This document shows positions 1 to 7,488 of a stretch of 23,091 nt of DNA, piece by piece. This DNA comes from Empedobacter stercoris (GTDB lineage Bacteria > Bacteroidota > Bacteroidia > Flavobacteriales > Weeksellaceae): NCBI RefSeq assembly GCF_965137335.1, contig NZ_CBCRZD010000034.1; one strand, written 5' to 3'. The notes beneath the pieces are model-generated. The model had not been told where the DNA came from. It did no database searches and worked only from the letters and a program-made list of their open reading frames with translations. Within the stretch, counting starts at the first letter, position 1. Each line of letters starts with the position of its first letter. Position numbers and translations under genes: made by a program.

Positions 1-13
1 TAATATACACACA

Positions 14-31
14 GCAATTTAATAAAATTGC
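14..31. repeat. small inverted repeat
   Basis: Seven-base arms GCAATTT and AAATTGC are separated by AATA. It lies just before the terminator at 40-64 and probably belongs to the 3' untranslated region of a gene that ends left of the window. Confidence 0.35.
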
Positions 32-39
32 ACCTATTG

Positions 40-64
40 GGAAAGCTTAGGCTTTCCTTTTTTT
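40..64 (+). terminator. intrinsic terminator of an upstream + strand gene
   Basis: A perfect 7-bp stem (GGAAAGC / GCTTTCC) with a TTAG loop is followed directly by seven T on the + strand. It most likely ends a rightward gene lying outside the window. Confidence 0.75.
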
Positions 65-66
65 AT

Positions 67-98
67 TAAAAAAGGCTATCTCACTTTTGAGACAGCCT
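67..98 (-). terminator. intrinsic terminator of the SulP gene
   Basis: Ten-base arms at 73-82 and 89-98 enclose a 6-nt loop. One pair (78/93) is A-C if read on the + strand but G-U in a - strand transcript, and on the - strand the stem is followed by a run of six T. Both facts point to leftward use, 9 nt after the SulP stop codon. A T run also follows the stem on the + strand, so some bidirectional action is possible. Confidence 0.7.
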
Positions 99-106
99 CT
101 TTTTTT

Positions 107-1636
107 TTATTTTGGCATCACATTATAAGTTGGATCTTCTTCAATATTAACTTCAATTACGTTTTTAGCATTTTCTAATAATCGGATTGAATCTTTACTC
201 AAATGTCGCAAAATTACAATTTTATCTTGTTGTGCATATTTAGATGTAATAATATTTAAAGCTTCGATTGCACTCATATCAACTATTCTACTCTCTTTCA
301 AATCTATAATAATTTCTTTTGGGTCAGAATTAATTTCAAATTTTTCTAAAAAAGTTGAAGTTGAACCAAAGAAAAGAGGACCATAAATCTCATATATTTT
401 TCGTCCATTCTCATCAATAGATTTTCGTGCACGAATACGTTTTGCATTATCCCAAGCAAAAACCAAAGCTGAAACGATAACACCAACAAAAACAGCTAAA
501 GCAAGGTTATGCAACACAATCGTGATAATCGCCACCAAAATACTCACAAACACATCCGATTTTGGCATTTTTGTTATTAATTTAAAAAATCCCCATTTAA
601 AAGTCGAAATCGCCACCATCATCATTACACCAACAAGTGCTGCCATTGGGATTTTCTCAATCACTGGAGCGCCAATTAGAATAATAATCAAAATAGTAAT
701 TGCACCAATTGCTGGTCCTAATCTCGAACGAGAACCAGCATCTAAATTAACAAACGTCTGAGCAATCATTGCGCAACCTCCCATTCCACCGAAAAATCCA
801 TTTGTAATATTTGCAGCACCTTGCGCCAAACATTCTTTATTCGACGAACCTTTCGTTTCAGTCACTTCATCTACCAACGTAAGCGTTAACAAAGTTTCGA
901 TTAATCCAACCGAACCCATAATAATCGAATAAGGCAAAATAATTTTCAAAGTTTCTAACGTAAACGGAACACTTGGAATATGAAAACTTGGCAATTCTCC
1001 CTTAATACTGGCAATGTCACCAACAGTTTTTGTATCAATATTTAACCCGATCACCAATAGAAAAGTCACAAGAATTGCGACCAAAGAAGCTGGAATAATT
1101 TTCGTTAATTTCGGAAAGAAATAAACTACCAGAACTGTAATTAGCGTCAATCCTACCATCGTATAAAAAGGTGTACCACTCAACCAACTGGTTATTCCGT
1201 TTGTAGTTGATTTGAATTGCTCAATTTGCGACATAAAAATAACAACCGCCAAACCATTCAGAAAACCATACATCACAGGTTGAGGAATTAAACGAACAAA
1301 TCTTCCTAATTTGAAAACTCCAACCACCATCTGAAAAACTCCTGCTAAAGCAGCCGCAGCAAAAATATATTGCTCACCATACGTAGCATTCAAAGCAATT
1401 AAAGTAATTACGGTAGCGCCTGCTCCACCCGAAACCATTGCTGGTCTTCCTCCGAAAATAGCTGTTACGATTCCCATGATAAATGCACCATACAAACCTA
1501 TTAAAGGTGATAAACCAGCTAAAATTGCAAACGAAAGCGATTCGGGAATCATTGTCATGGCAATAGTTAAGCCAGCTAATATTTCGTTTTTATAATTTAT
1601 TTTTTGATTGAATTTTAAATATTCAGCAATCGACAT
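107..1636 (-). CDS. SulP family inorganic anion transporter with STAS domain
   Basis: Inner-membrane transporter of 509 aa, the usual size for bacterial SulP proteins. The hydrophobic N-terminal four fifths carries the family's early motif (AMTMIPESLSFA), then a Gly-rich SGGAGAT stretch and a run of membrane segments. The last 100 or so residues, starting near GPLFFGS, form a cytoplasmic STAS domain with the strand-helix motif IVDMSAIEAL, in which the Ser matching the phosphorylated Ser of SpoIIAA-like STAS domains is kept. Family members carry sulfate, bicarbonate or other anions, often with Na+ or H+. Nothing here fixes the substrate: there is no carbonic anhydrase or sulfate-assimilation gene beside it. 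I chose the ATG at 1636. A TTG ten codons upstream is in frame, but it lies at the -7 promoter motif and would add a poorly conserved leader. It is a single-gene unit, divergent from the TonB receptor operon. Confidence 0.9.
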   Translation of the reverse strand: MSIAEYLKFNQKINYKNEILAGLTIAMTMIPESLSFAILAGLSPLIGLYGAFIMGIVTAIFGGRPAMVSGGAGATVITLIALNATYGEQYIFAAAALAGVFQMVVGVFKLGRFVRLIPQPVMYGFLNGLAVVIFMSQIEQFKSTTNGITSWLSGTPFYTMVGLTLITVLVVYFFPKLTKIIPASLVAILVTFLLVIGLNIDTKTVGDIASIKGELPSFHIPSVPFTLETLKIILPYSIIMGSVGLIETLLTLTLVDEVTETKGSSNKECLAQGAANITNGFFGGMGGCAMIAQTFVNLDAGSRSRLGPAIGAITILIIILIGAPVIEKIPMAALVGVMMMVAISTFKWGFFKLITKMPKSDVFVSILVAIITIVLHNLALAVFVGVIVSALVFAWDNAKRIRARKSIDENGRKIYEIYGPLFFGSTSTFLEKFEINSDPKEIIIDLKESRIVDMSAIEALNIITSKYAQQDKIVILRHLSKDSIRLLENAKNVIEVNIEEDPTYNVMPK

Positions 1637-1654
1637 GAGAAGTTTTATTTGATG

Positions 1655-1662
1655 CAAAAGTA
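1655..1662 (-). promoter_or_regulatory. probable -7 element for the SulP gene
   Basis: TACTTTTG on the - strand matches the Bacteroidota TAnnTTTG element and lies 18 nt upstream of the ATG. I see no clear -33 element. This placement also argues against the upstream TTG start. Confidence 0.45.
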
Positions 1663-1774
1663 ACAATTACTACGCATCTAAAATTAGTAAAAAGCTAGAT
1701 AAAATATCCAATTACATACTAATGATTAAAGTGATTCAACAAATCAAAATAAGCAATAATTAAATAAACTTTAC

Positions 1775-1810
1775 AATTGTTAAATATTTCATAATAAATA
1801 TTTAACAATT
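1775..1810. promoter_or_regulatory. perfect 15-bp inverted repeat upstream of the phytase operon (operator candidate)
   Basis: The arms at 1775-1789 (AATTGTTAAATATTT) and 1796-1810 are exact reverse complements with a 6-nt spacer. The repeat is centred about 36 bp upstream of the TATTTTTG -7 element of the receptor gene, in the intergenic region shared with the divergent SulP gene. There is no U run and little GC, so a terminator is unlikely. A dimeric activator or repressor site is the simplest reading, possibly for a phosphate-starvation response, which is inference from the genes downstream. Confidence 0.5.
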
Positions 1811-1827
1811 AGGATATATAGCAAATG

Positions 1828-1835
1828 TATTTTTG
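1828..1835 (+). promoter_or_regulatory. probable -7 element for the TonB receptor/phytase operon
   Basis: TATTTTTG matches TAnnTTTG and lies 16 nt before the ATG at 1852, implying a very short leader. The perfect inverted repeat sits directly upstream. Confidence 0.5.
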
Positions 1836-1851
1836 AAGAAATTAATTTCTC

Positions 1852-4650
1852 ATGAAACATCTTTTAAAACTCTCCTTATTCATTTTAGGTCCATTTGTTT
1901 TGGCTCAAAGTGGCGTTATTTCTGGAAAAGTTGTAGATTCTAACGATCAATTTTCGTTACCTGGAGCTACAATTCGCATCGAAAATTCGAATAAATATAC
2001 TGTATCTGATCAAAATGGTAATTATCAATTTCTAAATCTTACACCTGGTGTTTATACCATTTATATTGATTATTTAGGATACGAAACCATTTCCAAGGAA
2101 ATAGAAGTTACCGAAAATAAAACGGCTGTTATTGATTTTTCTTTAAATGCAGGTTACAACGAACTGAATGAAGTTGTTGTAGTTGGAGATTATTTAAAAG
2201 GGCAAGCAAAAGCATTGAATCAACAAAAAAATAACGGAAATATTACCAATATTATTTCTTCCGATCAAGTTGGTCGTTTCCCTGATTCTAACATCGGTGA
2301 TGCGTTGAAACGTGTGACTGGAGTAACAATGCAAAACGATCAAGGTGAAGCCAGAAACATTATTATTAGAGGTCTTTCGCCAGAATTAAACTCAGTAATG
2401 TTAAATGGAGATCGTATTCCGTCTGCCGAAGGTGATAACCGAAATGTACAAATGGATTTGATTCCTGCGGAGATGATTTCATCTATTGAAGTGAACAAAA
2501 CTTTGACGCCAGATATGGATGCAGACGCAATTGGTGGAGCTGTAAATTTGATTACGCGAGCTGTTCCAAACAAAGAGCGCATTTCGGTAACGGCTTCTGG
2601 TGGTTATGCGCCTATTCGCGAAAAAGGATTGTATAATTCGGCTTTTTTATATGGAAATAGATTCTTTGACAAGAAATTGGGTGTGGTTGTTTCTGGAAGT
2701 TATCAAGTTCAAAATTTTGGTTCAGATAATATCGAAGCTGTTTGGGATAAAGATGAAAATAAAACCTATTTATCACAATTTCAGATTCGTAAATATGATA
2801 TTCAACGTGTAAGAAGAAGTGCTTCATTTTCTGCAGATTATCAGTTTAATGAAAACAATAGAATTGATCTTTCTGCTATTTACAATTGGCGTGATGACAG
2901 AGAAAATCGTTATAGAGTAACTTATCGCGATTTAGAATTTGATGAAAAAACAGGAACTTACAAAGGGAATATACGTCGAGAAACAAAGGGTGGAATTGAT
3001 AATAACCGCAATAAAAATGCGCGTTTAGAAGATCAACGTGTTTACAATGTTTCGTTACGAGGAGAGCATTTATTATCACCAAAAATAGATATGGATTGGG
3101 CTGTTTCCTACTCAAAAGCAAGTGAAGATAGACCAAATGAGCGTTATATTGATTATCGTGTAAAAGGTGTGACGTTTAATGAAGATTTATCTGATGCAAA
3201 ATATCCGAATGTAACGACAACTTCTGCAGAAGATTTAACAAAATTCAAAGTTGGTTCGTTATCAGAACAGCACGATTATACAGATGAAACAGAATTTGGT
3301 GCAAAGCTTAATTTCAGAGTTCCGTTAAGTGTTATCTCAAATCAAAAAGGACGTTTACGTTTTGGTGGTCGCCTTCGTTTGAAAGACAAAGAGCGCGAAA
3401 ATATTTTCTATTCGTACGAGAGCATAGATGGAATGGGAAATTTGAGTACTCAAAATCCTGTAAATTGGTCAAGCAATCGTTTCAATGCTGGTAAAAAATA
3501 TCAAGCAGGATATTTTTATTCAAATCATCAATTAGGAAATTTAGATTTAAACAATACAAATCTTTTCGAATCCAACTTAGAACCTTCTGAATACCTTGCT
3601 TCTAACTACAAAGCGAAAGAATACATTTCGGCTGGATATATTCGTTGGGATCAAGATTTATCATCTAAAACATCTTTAATAGTTGGTGTTCGTATCGAAA
3701 ATACTTCGATAGATTATACTGGGAATTATGTGCAAGATGAGGAAGATTTGATTGGAGAAATCAAACACAAAAATGATTATACAAACGTTTTACCAAGTCT
3801 TTCTTTGAAACATAAATTTACAAATGATTTTATTTTGAGAGCGGCTTTCACAACAAGTGTTGCACGACCAAATTATTACAGTTTAGCACCTTTTGTAAGT
3901 GTTTTGAAAGAAGATACAGAGCTTTTTGCAGGTAATCCAAATCTGAAAGCGACCTACGCCATGAATTATGATTTGATGGCTGAAAATTATTTCGAGAATA
4001 TCGGAATTGTTTCGGGAGGATTCTTTTACAAAAAGTTAAACGATTTTATCTATACGTACAAAAACAATACATTTACAACAAATGATTTCCAAACACTTTT
4101 TCCTGACATCGCAAACCCAGTTCCTGCTGGAGAAAACTGGAAAATGACGCAAGCTAGAAATGGAGATCACGTGAATGTTTTTGGATTTGAAGTTGCTTTT
4201 CAACGTCAATTAGATTTTATTCCAGGTGAATTTTTCAAACATTTGGGAATTTATCTTAATTATACATACACCGATTCGAAAGCGAAAGGAATTACCAATG
4301 AAGATGGTGATTTGAGAGAAGATCTTGATTTACCAAAAACAGCTCCGCATATGTTCAATGGTTCGTTAGCATTTGAGAACAAAAAGTTTTCTGCACGTGT
4401 TTCGGTTAATTATACTGCCGCTTATTTAGACGAAATTGGAGGAAATGCTTTCGAGGATAGTTACTATGACAAACAACTATTTTTGGATGCAAATGCATCG
4501 TATAAATTCTCGAATCAATTGCGAATTTTTGCAGAAGCAAACAATTTAACGAATAAACCATTACGTTACTACCAAGGAGTTTCGAGTCAAACAATGCAAC
4601 TCGAATATTATCAACCACGTTTTACTTTAGGTCTAAAATTTGATTTCTAA
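1852..4650 (+). CDS. TonB-dependent outer-membrane receptor, probably for phytate or its breakdown products
   Basis: Outer-membrane receptor of 932 aa powered by TonB/ExbBD. Residues 1-18 are a signal peptide ending VLA before QSG. Residues about 20-95 form a carboxypeptidase-regulatory-like beta-sandwich (SGKVVD, then PGATI and GNYQF), the N-terminal extension common in Bacteroidota receptors. Residues about 130-235 are the plug, with GDALKRVTGV and a closing DADAIGGAVNLITR motif. The rest is a 22-stranded-barrel-like region ending LKFDF, with the terminal Phe expected of an outer-membrane barrel. The plug wording resembles the receptor subclass best known from Caulobacter (TIGR01782-like). 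No SusD partner follows. Instead the phytase starts 6 nt downstream, so the two are almost certainly co-transcribed, and that gene suggests the ligand. Receptor class is sure; ligand is inference. Confidence 0.92.
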   Translation: MKHLLKLSLFILGPFVLAQSGVISGKVVDSNDQFSLPGATIRIENSNKYTVSDQNGNYQFLNLTPGVYTIYIDYLGYETISKEIEVTENKTAVIDFSLNAGYNELNEVVVVGDYLKGQAKALNQQKNNGNITNIISSDQVGRFPDSNIGDALKRVTGVTMQNDQGEARNIIIRGLSPELNSVMLNGDRIPSAEGDNRNVQMDLIPAEMISSIEVNKTLTPDMDADAIGGAVNLITRAVPNKERISVTASGGYAPIREKGLYNSAFLYGNRFFDKKLGVVVSGSYQVQNFGSDNIEAVWDKDENKTYLSQFQIRKYDIQRVRRSASFSADYQFNENNRIDLSAIYNWRDDRENRYRVTYRDLEFDEKTGTYKGNIRRETKGGIDNNRNKNARLEDQRVYNVSLRGEHLLSPKIDMDWAVSYSKASEDRPNERYIDYRVKGVTFNEDLSDAKYPNVTTTSAEDLTKFKVGSLSEQHDYTDETEFGAKLNFRVPLSVISNQKGRLRFGGRLRLKDKERENIFYSYESIDGMGNLSTQNPVNWSSNRFNAGKKYQAGYFYSNHQLGNLDLNNTNLFESNLEPSEYLASNYKAKEYISAGYIRWDQDLSSKTSLIVGVRIENTSIDYTGNYVQDEEDLIGEIKHKNDYTNVLPSLSLKHKFTNDFILRAAFTTSVARPNYYSLAPFVSVLKEDTELFAGNPNLKATYAMNYDLMAENYFENIGIVSGGFFYKKLNDFIYTYKNNTFTTNDFQTLFPDIANPVPAGENWKMTQARNGDHVNVFGFEVAFQRQLDFIPGEFFKHLGIYLNYTYTDSKAKGITNEDGDLREDLDLPKTAPHMFNGSLAFENKKFSARVSVNYTAAYLDEIGGNAFEDSYYDKQLFLDANASYKFSNQLRIFAEANNLTNKPLRYYQGVSSQTMQLEYYQPRFTLGLKFDF

Positions 4651-4656
4651 ACAATT

Positions 4657-5706
4657 ATGAAAAAAATATTCATCACATTATCACTCTTCACTATTTTATT
4701 TTCTTGTGAATCTTCTAAATTAGCTCCAGTTCCAACAAACGCGGTAAAACCAACTGTTACAACGGAACAAACGCCAAATGACACTGATGATCCTGCGATT
4801 TGGATCAATTATCAGAATCCTGAAAAATCATTAATTATTGGAACAGACAAACAAGAAGAAACAGGCGGTTTATACGCTTATGATTTGAATGGTAAAATCG
4901 TAAACCAAATTGTTCCGCTAAATCGTCCAAATAATGTAGATGTTATGTACGGTTTTCCTCTTAATGCAAAAAAGGTTGACATTGCGGTGCTTACCGAACG
5001 TGCAAACAATAAAATTAGAATAGTTTCTCTTCCTGATTTTAAATTGATTGATGATGGCGGAATCGAAGTTTTCAAAGACGAAACATTACGCGACCCAATG
5101 GGAATTGCTTTATATAAAAGCAAAGACAATAAATTTTACGCAATCGTTGGTCGTAAACATGGTACAAACGGAGAATATCTACATCAATATGCATTAGAAA
5201 ACAATAATGGAAAAATAGAAGCGACTTTGGTGCGTAAGTTTGGAAATTATTCGGGTAAAAAAGAGATTGAAGCCATTGCAGTTGACGAAGAATTAGGCTT
5301 TATTTATTACGCTGATGAAACAGCTGGAATTAGAAAATATTATGCTGATCCAGAAAAAGGAAACGAGGAAATTGCATTTTTTGGACAAAAAGATTTTAAA
5401 CGCGATCATGAAGGAATTGCGATTTACAAAACCAATGCAACAGATGGTTACATCTTAATTTCTGATCAACAAGCGAATTATTTTAATGTGTACAAACGAC
5501 AAGGCGAACCTTCAAATCCTAATGAACATAAATTAATTGCTAAAATCCCAGTTTCTACTATCGAATGTGACGGAGCTGATGCAATTAACTTCAATTTTGA
5601 AACTAAATTTCCTAAAGGTTTCTTTGTTGCCATGAGCAACGGAAAAACATTTCAAATTTATGATTGGCAAATCATTCAAAACGAAATTGATAAACAAGCG
5701 AAATAA
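4657..5706 (+). CDS. beta-propeller phytase, surface or periplasmic lipoprotein
   Basis: A 349-aa 3-phytase of the beta-propeller family (Pfam Phytase), which removes phosphates from calcium-bound inositol hexakisphosphate. The N-terminus is a lipoprotein signal with lipobox LFSC and Cys17. Family motifs are present in order: DDPAIW at 44-49, NNVDVMYGF at 92-100, VDEELGFIYYADE at 209-221 and DHEGIAIYK from 250. Their acidic residues supply the Ca2+ and phosphate site. Length fits the family (about 350 aa). It is the second gene of an operon with the TonB receptor and has a strong terminator 17 nt after its stop. The lipid anchor suggests it stays on a cell membrane, so products could pass straight to the receptor. 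Whether it faces outward cannot be read from sequence. Confidence 0.9.
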   Translation: MKKIFITLSLFTILFSCESSKLAPVPTNAVKPTVTTEQTPNDTDDPAIWINYQNPEKSLIIGTDKQEETGGLYAYDLNGKIVNQIVPLNRPNNVDVMYGFPLNAKKVDIAVLTERANNKIRIVSLPDFKLIDDGGIEVFKDETLRDPMGIALYKSKDNKFYAIVGRKHGTNGEYLHQYALENNNGKIEATLVRKFGNYSGKKEIEAIAVDEELGFIYYADETAGIRKYYADPEKGNEEIAFFGQKDFKRDHEGIAIYKTNATDGYILISDQQANYFNVYKRQGEPSNPNEHKLIAKIPVSTIECDGADAINFNFETKFPKGFFVAMSNGKTFQIYDWQIIQNEIDKQAK

Positions 5707-5723
5707 TTAGACATTTAAGCATA

Positions 5724-5753
5724 AAAAAATCCGAGTAAGAGCTCGGATTTTTT
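5724..5753 (+). terminator. intrinsic terminator of the receptor/phytase operon
   Basis: A perfect 12-bp stem (left arm 5724-5735, right arm 5742-5753) with loop TAAGAG, ending in six T. The matching A run on the left arm would allow it to work in both directions. Confidence 0.85.
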
Positions 5754-5777
5754 GGTTTTATGTAATCACATGTTTTA

Positions 5778-5891
5778 TTAATAAAAACCATAATCTTCCC
5801 ATTTTCTTGAATGAGCAAGACCATGAACCATCTCTAGATTCCAATTCGTTATTTTTTCATTAACATTTACTATGAGTTCTGATCCATCAAA
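5778..5891 (-). pseudogene. possible C-terminal remnant of an unidentified gene
   Basis: On the - strand an open stretch of 37 codons ends at the TAA at 5778-5780. The translation has a normal protein-like composition (for example WNLEMVHGLAHSRKWEDYGF) but has no start codon near its beginning, because an in-frame stop lies directly upstream at 5892-5894. It could be the tail of a gene broken by the mobile DNA to its right. I do not recognise the family, and chance coding-like sequence cannot be excluded. Confidence 0.3.
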
Positions 5892-5964
5892 TTATTTTAT
5901 ATGATTCATATACAAAAGTTTAATTATTTAAACTATATTTCGCTAATGGGCATTAACTGTGGTT

Positions 5965-6030
5965 TTATTTTCTCTTTTCTAATTTAAGTATAACATTTCT
6001 GTCCTTTGATGGATAATAATGTACTTTAAT
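5965..6030 (-). pseudogene. possible gene remnant abutting the IS982 end
   Basis: On the - strand 21 codons (including VHYYPSKDRNVILKLEKRK) run from the IS end at 6031 to a TAA at 5965-5967. It is short and unrecognised. Its interest is only that it stops exactly where the IS terminus starts, as expected if the IS inserted into a gene. Confidence 0.2.
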
Positions 6031-6436
6031 ACCCGTAGTGCATTTAGGTAATATTAATTTTTAAGTTGTTAATATTTCTATTTTGGTTTCTGTTTATTGA
6101 TTGAATAATAGTAAGCGTTAGTATTTTTGATAATATCCTTGTTTTAAAGCCTAAAAAGCTTTTAGCATAATTACGTCTAATCATGAACTGATCGCATAAT
6201 TGAGAGAATAACGTTTCTATCCTTTTTCTGTATTTGCGTATTACAAAAGGTTGATCTTTATAGTTTTTTTGATTTGTTCTCATAGGAACTTCCAGCTTTA
6301 TATTGTGCGATGTATACAAATCCAATTGGCATTCTGCGGATAAATATCCTTTATCACCTAAGAGCGTACAATTTTTAAATTGTTGTTTTATATCTTTCAG
6401 ATAATGAATATCATGCACTGATGCTGGACTAATATG
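6031..6436 (-). mobile_element. truncated IS982-family insertion sequence (3' part only)
   Basis: The right-hand end of an IS982-type element. The outer end is probably the ACCCGTAGTGC sequence starting at 6031, which resembles the AC-starting termini of the family. The other end is missing: at about 6436/6437 the transposase coding sequence gives way to TTCATTTTTGTCTTGAC, the left end of the repeat unit also found at 7489. With the left inverted repeat and the first half of the transposase gone, the element cannot move by itself. Confidence 0.7.
6044..6436 (-). pseudogene. IS982-family transposase, C-terminal fragment
   Basis: About 130 codons of the C-terminal half of an IS982-type DDE transposase, which is normally near 290-300 aa. 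Visible are ISPASVHDI, then LLGDKGYLSA with the second catalytic Asp, and RKRIETLFSQLCDQF with the catalytic Glu and its RKR context. The first catalytic Asp and the N-terminal region are absent. An open frame continues upstream to an ATG at 6457 (starting MCQDKNE), but those codons come from the neighbouring repeat, so this is not a real start. The fragment is non-functional as a transposase. The remaining frame has no stops or shifts, so the truncation may be fairly recent. Confidence 0.8.
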
Positions 6437-6893
6437 TTCATTTTTGTCTTGACACAAAAACGAACCAAAAAGGTCAAGTCCGTGCTTACAAGTCGGTCAA
6501 TAACGACTACTCGCTAAATGCTTTAAATCATTCACATATAAAATGTGAACAGTAAATCATTTTTAACGCTCGCTACGTCGAATTGACACTCGACTCTTCA
6601 GCAATGACGGTTTTTAATTCCTTATTAACAGTGAATTTGAATATTGAAAAAGAATTAAGAAAACGGCATTAAAACTCACACGTTAAGAAAATGATTGAAT
6701 GAAACGTAAAAAAGGTTTTAGCCCGTAGGGTTTTTAAAATCTTTAGTGGAATGAGAACATTTTTAGTAGAGAGGTTTACAGCCAAGTCTTTTTTCGTTAG
6801 TTTTTTTGACGAAAAAAAGTGACATTAAAGAAAAGGAATACATAATCCATACTATGCTTCAATTTTTAATTCAAATGCTAAAGGCTTACTACG
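6437..6893. repeat. repeat unit A of a tandem degenerate array
   Basis: First of four related head-to-tail units. Order of parts: TTCATTTTT left end; a CTTGAC/GTCAAG hairpin (6448-6478); the 105-nt foldback (6491-6595); a divergent tract of about 21 nt (6610-6630); a conserved block with GAATATTGAAAAAG, CGGCATTAAAACTC and the TTTTAGCCCGTAGGG hairpin; then TTTTTTCGT/ACGAAAAAA and GTGACATTAAAG. It ends in a shortened tail that meets unit B directly. Its left edge cuts the IS982 transposase. No plausible protein is encoded on either strand. Confidence 0.8.
6491..6595. other. 105-nt imperfect foldback, copy A
   Basis: Nested complementary blocks: AGTCG/CGACT, GTCAAT/ATTGAC, CGAC/GTCG, AAATGCTTTA/TAAATCATTT (9 of 10) and TTCACAT/ATGTGAA around a 5-nt loop. 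A further TGCT (6483-6486) pairs with AGCA (6600-6603). It could act as a structured RNA or as a foldback or cruciform in DNA; the sequence alone does not decide. Confidence 0.75.
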
Positions 6894-7411
6894 TTCATTT
6901 TTTTTCTTGATAAAAAAAACGAAACAAAAAAAATCAAGTCTATGCTTATAAGTCGGTCAATAACGACTACTCGCTAAATGCTTTAAATCATTCACATATA
7001 AAATGTGAACAGTAAATCATTTTTAACGCTCGCTACGTCGAATTGACACTCGACTCTTCAGCAATGACGATCTACAAACTCGTTGTTAAAAGTGAATTTG
7101 AATATTGAAAAAGAATTAAGAAACCGGCATTAAAACTCTCACGTTAAGAAAATGGTTGAATGCAACGTTAAAAAGGTTTTAGCCCGTAGGGTTTTTAAAA
7201 TCTTTAGTGAAATGAGAATATTTTTAGTAGAGAGGTTTACAGCCAAGTCTTTTTTCGTTAGTTTTTTTGACGAAAAAAAGTGACATTTTTGACGAAAAAA
7301 AGTGACATTAAAGAAAAAGAATACCTGAGCCACACCATGGCTCCTCCTTTTAATTTCAAATTTTTAATTTCAAATTTTTTTTGGATTCTCTTCCCCGAAG
7401 GACATATGAAT
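6894..7411. repeat. repeat unit B of the tandem array
   Basis: Directly follows unit A. The foldback and its flanks match A over 119 nt without a difference (6491-6609 and 6951-7069). Its left hairpin is CTTGAT/ATCAAG instead of CTTGAC/GTCAAG, a paired change. It carries a 22-bp tandem duplication (TTTTTGACGAAAAAAAGTGACA) that A lacks, and a fuller tail (CACACCATGGCTCCTCC, then TTTCAAATTTTT repeats). Positions 7120-7382 recur exactly in unit D. The stretch 7412-7488 between B and C is AT-rich and shows nothing else. Confidence 0.8.
6951..7055. other. 105-nt imperfect foldback, copy B
   Basis: Identical in sequence to copy A (6491-6595), with the same five nested stems. Confidence 0.75.
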
Positions 7412-7488
7412 ACCAATAATTAAAATAAACAGGAAATGAATAAAAAATTGATAGAAAGATTATTCTCGTTTTTCAAAACTATATTTCA

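Noticed and set aside
1637..1666. Longer SulP start from TTG at 1666
   Set aside because: It overlaps the likely -7 promoter motif and adds a leader unlike the family's usual N-terminus; the ATG at 1636 fits better.
2340..2582. Open frame antisense to the TonB receptor plug region
   Set aside because: A shadow of a strongly conserved coding frame on the other strand; the same holds for smaller antisense frames at 2612-2827, 2876-3136, 4406-4618 and 4878-5129.
6491..6595. Integron attC site
   Set aside because: The foldback is of suitable length, but the RYYYAAC and GTTRRRY core motifs are not at its ends, and no integrase or cassette genes are present.
7139..7333. Open frame of 64 codons on the - strand, repeated exactly at 8174-8368
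   Set aside because: It lies wholly in the repeat units, is rich in Phe and Lys from A/T runs, and its identity is explained by the 263-bp DNA duplication rather than by protein selection.
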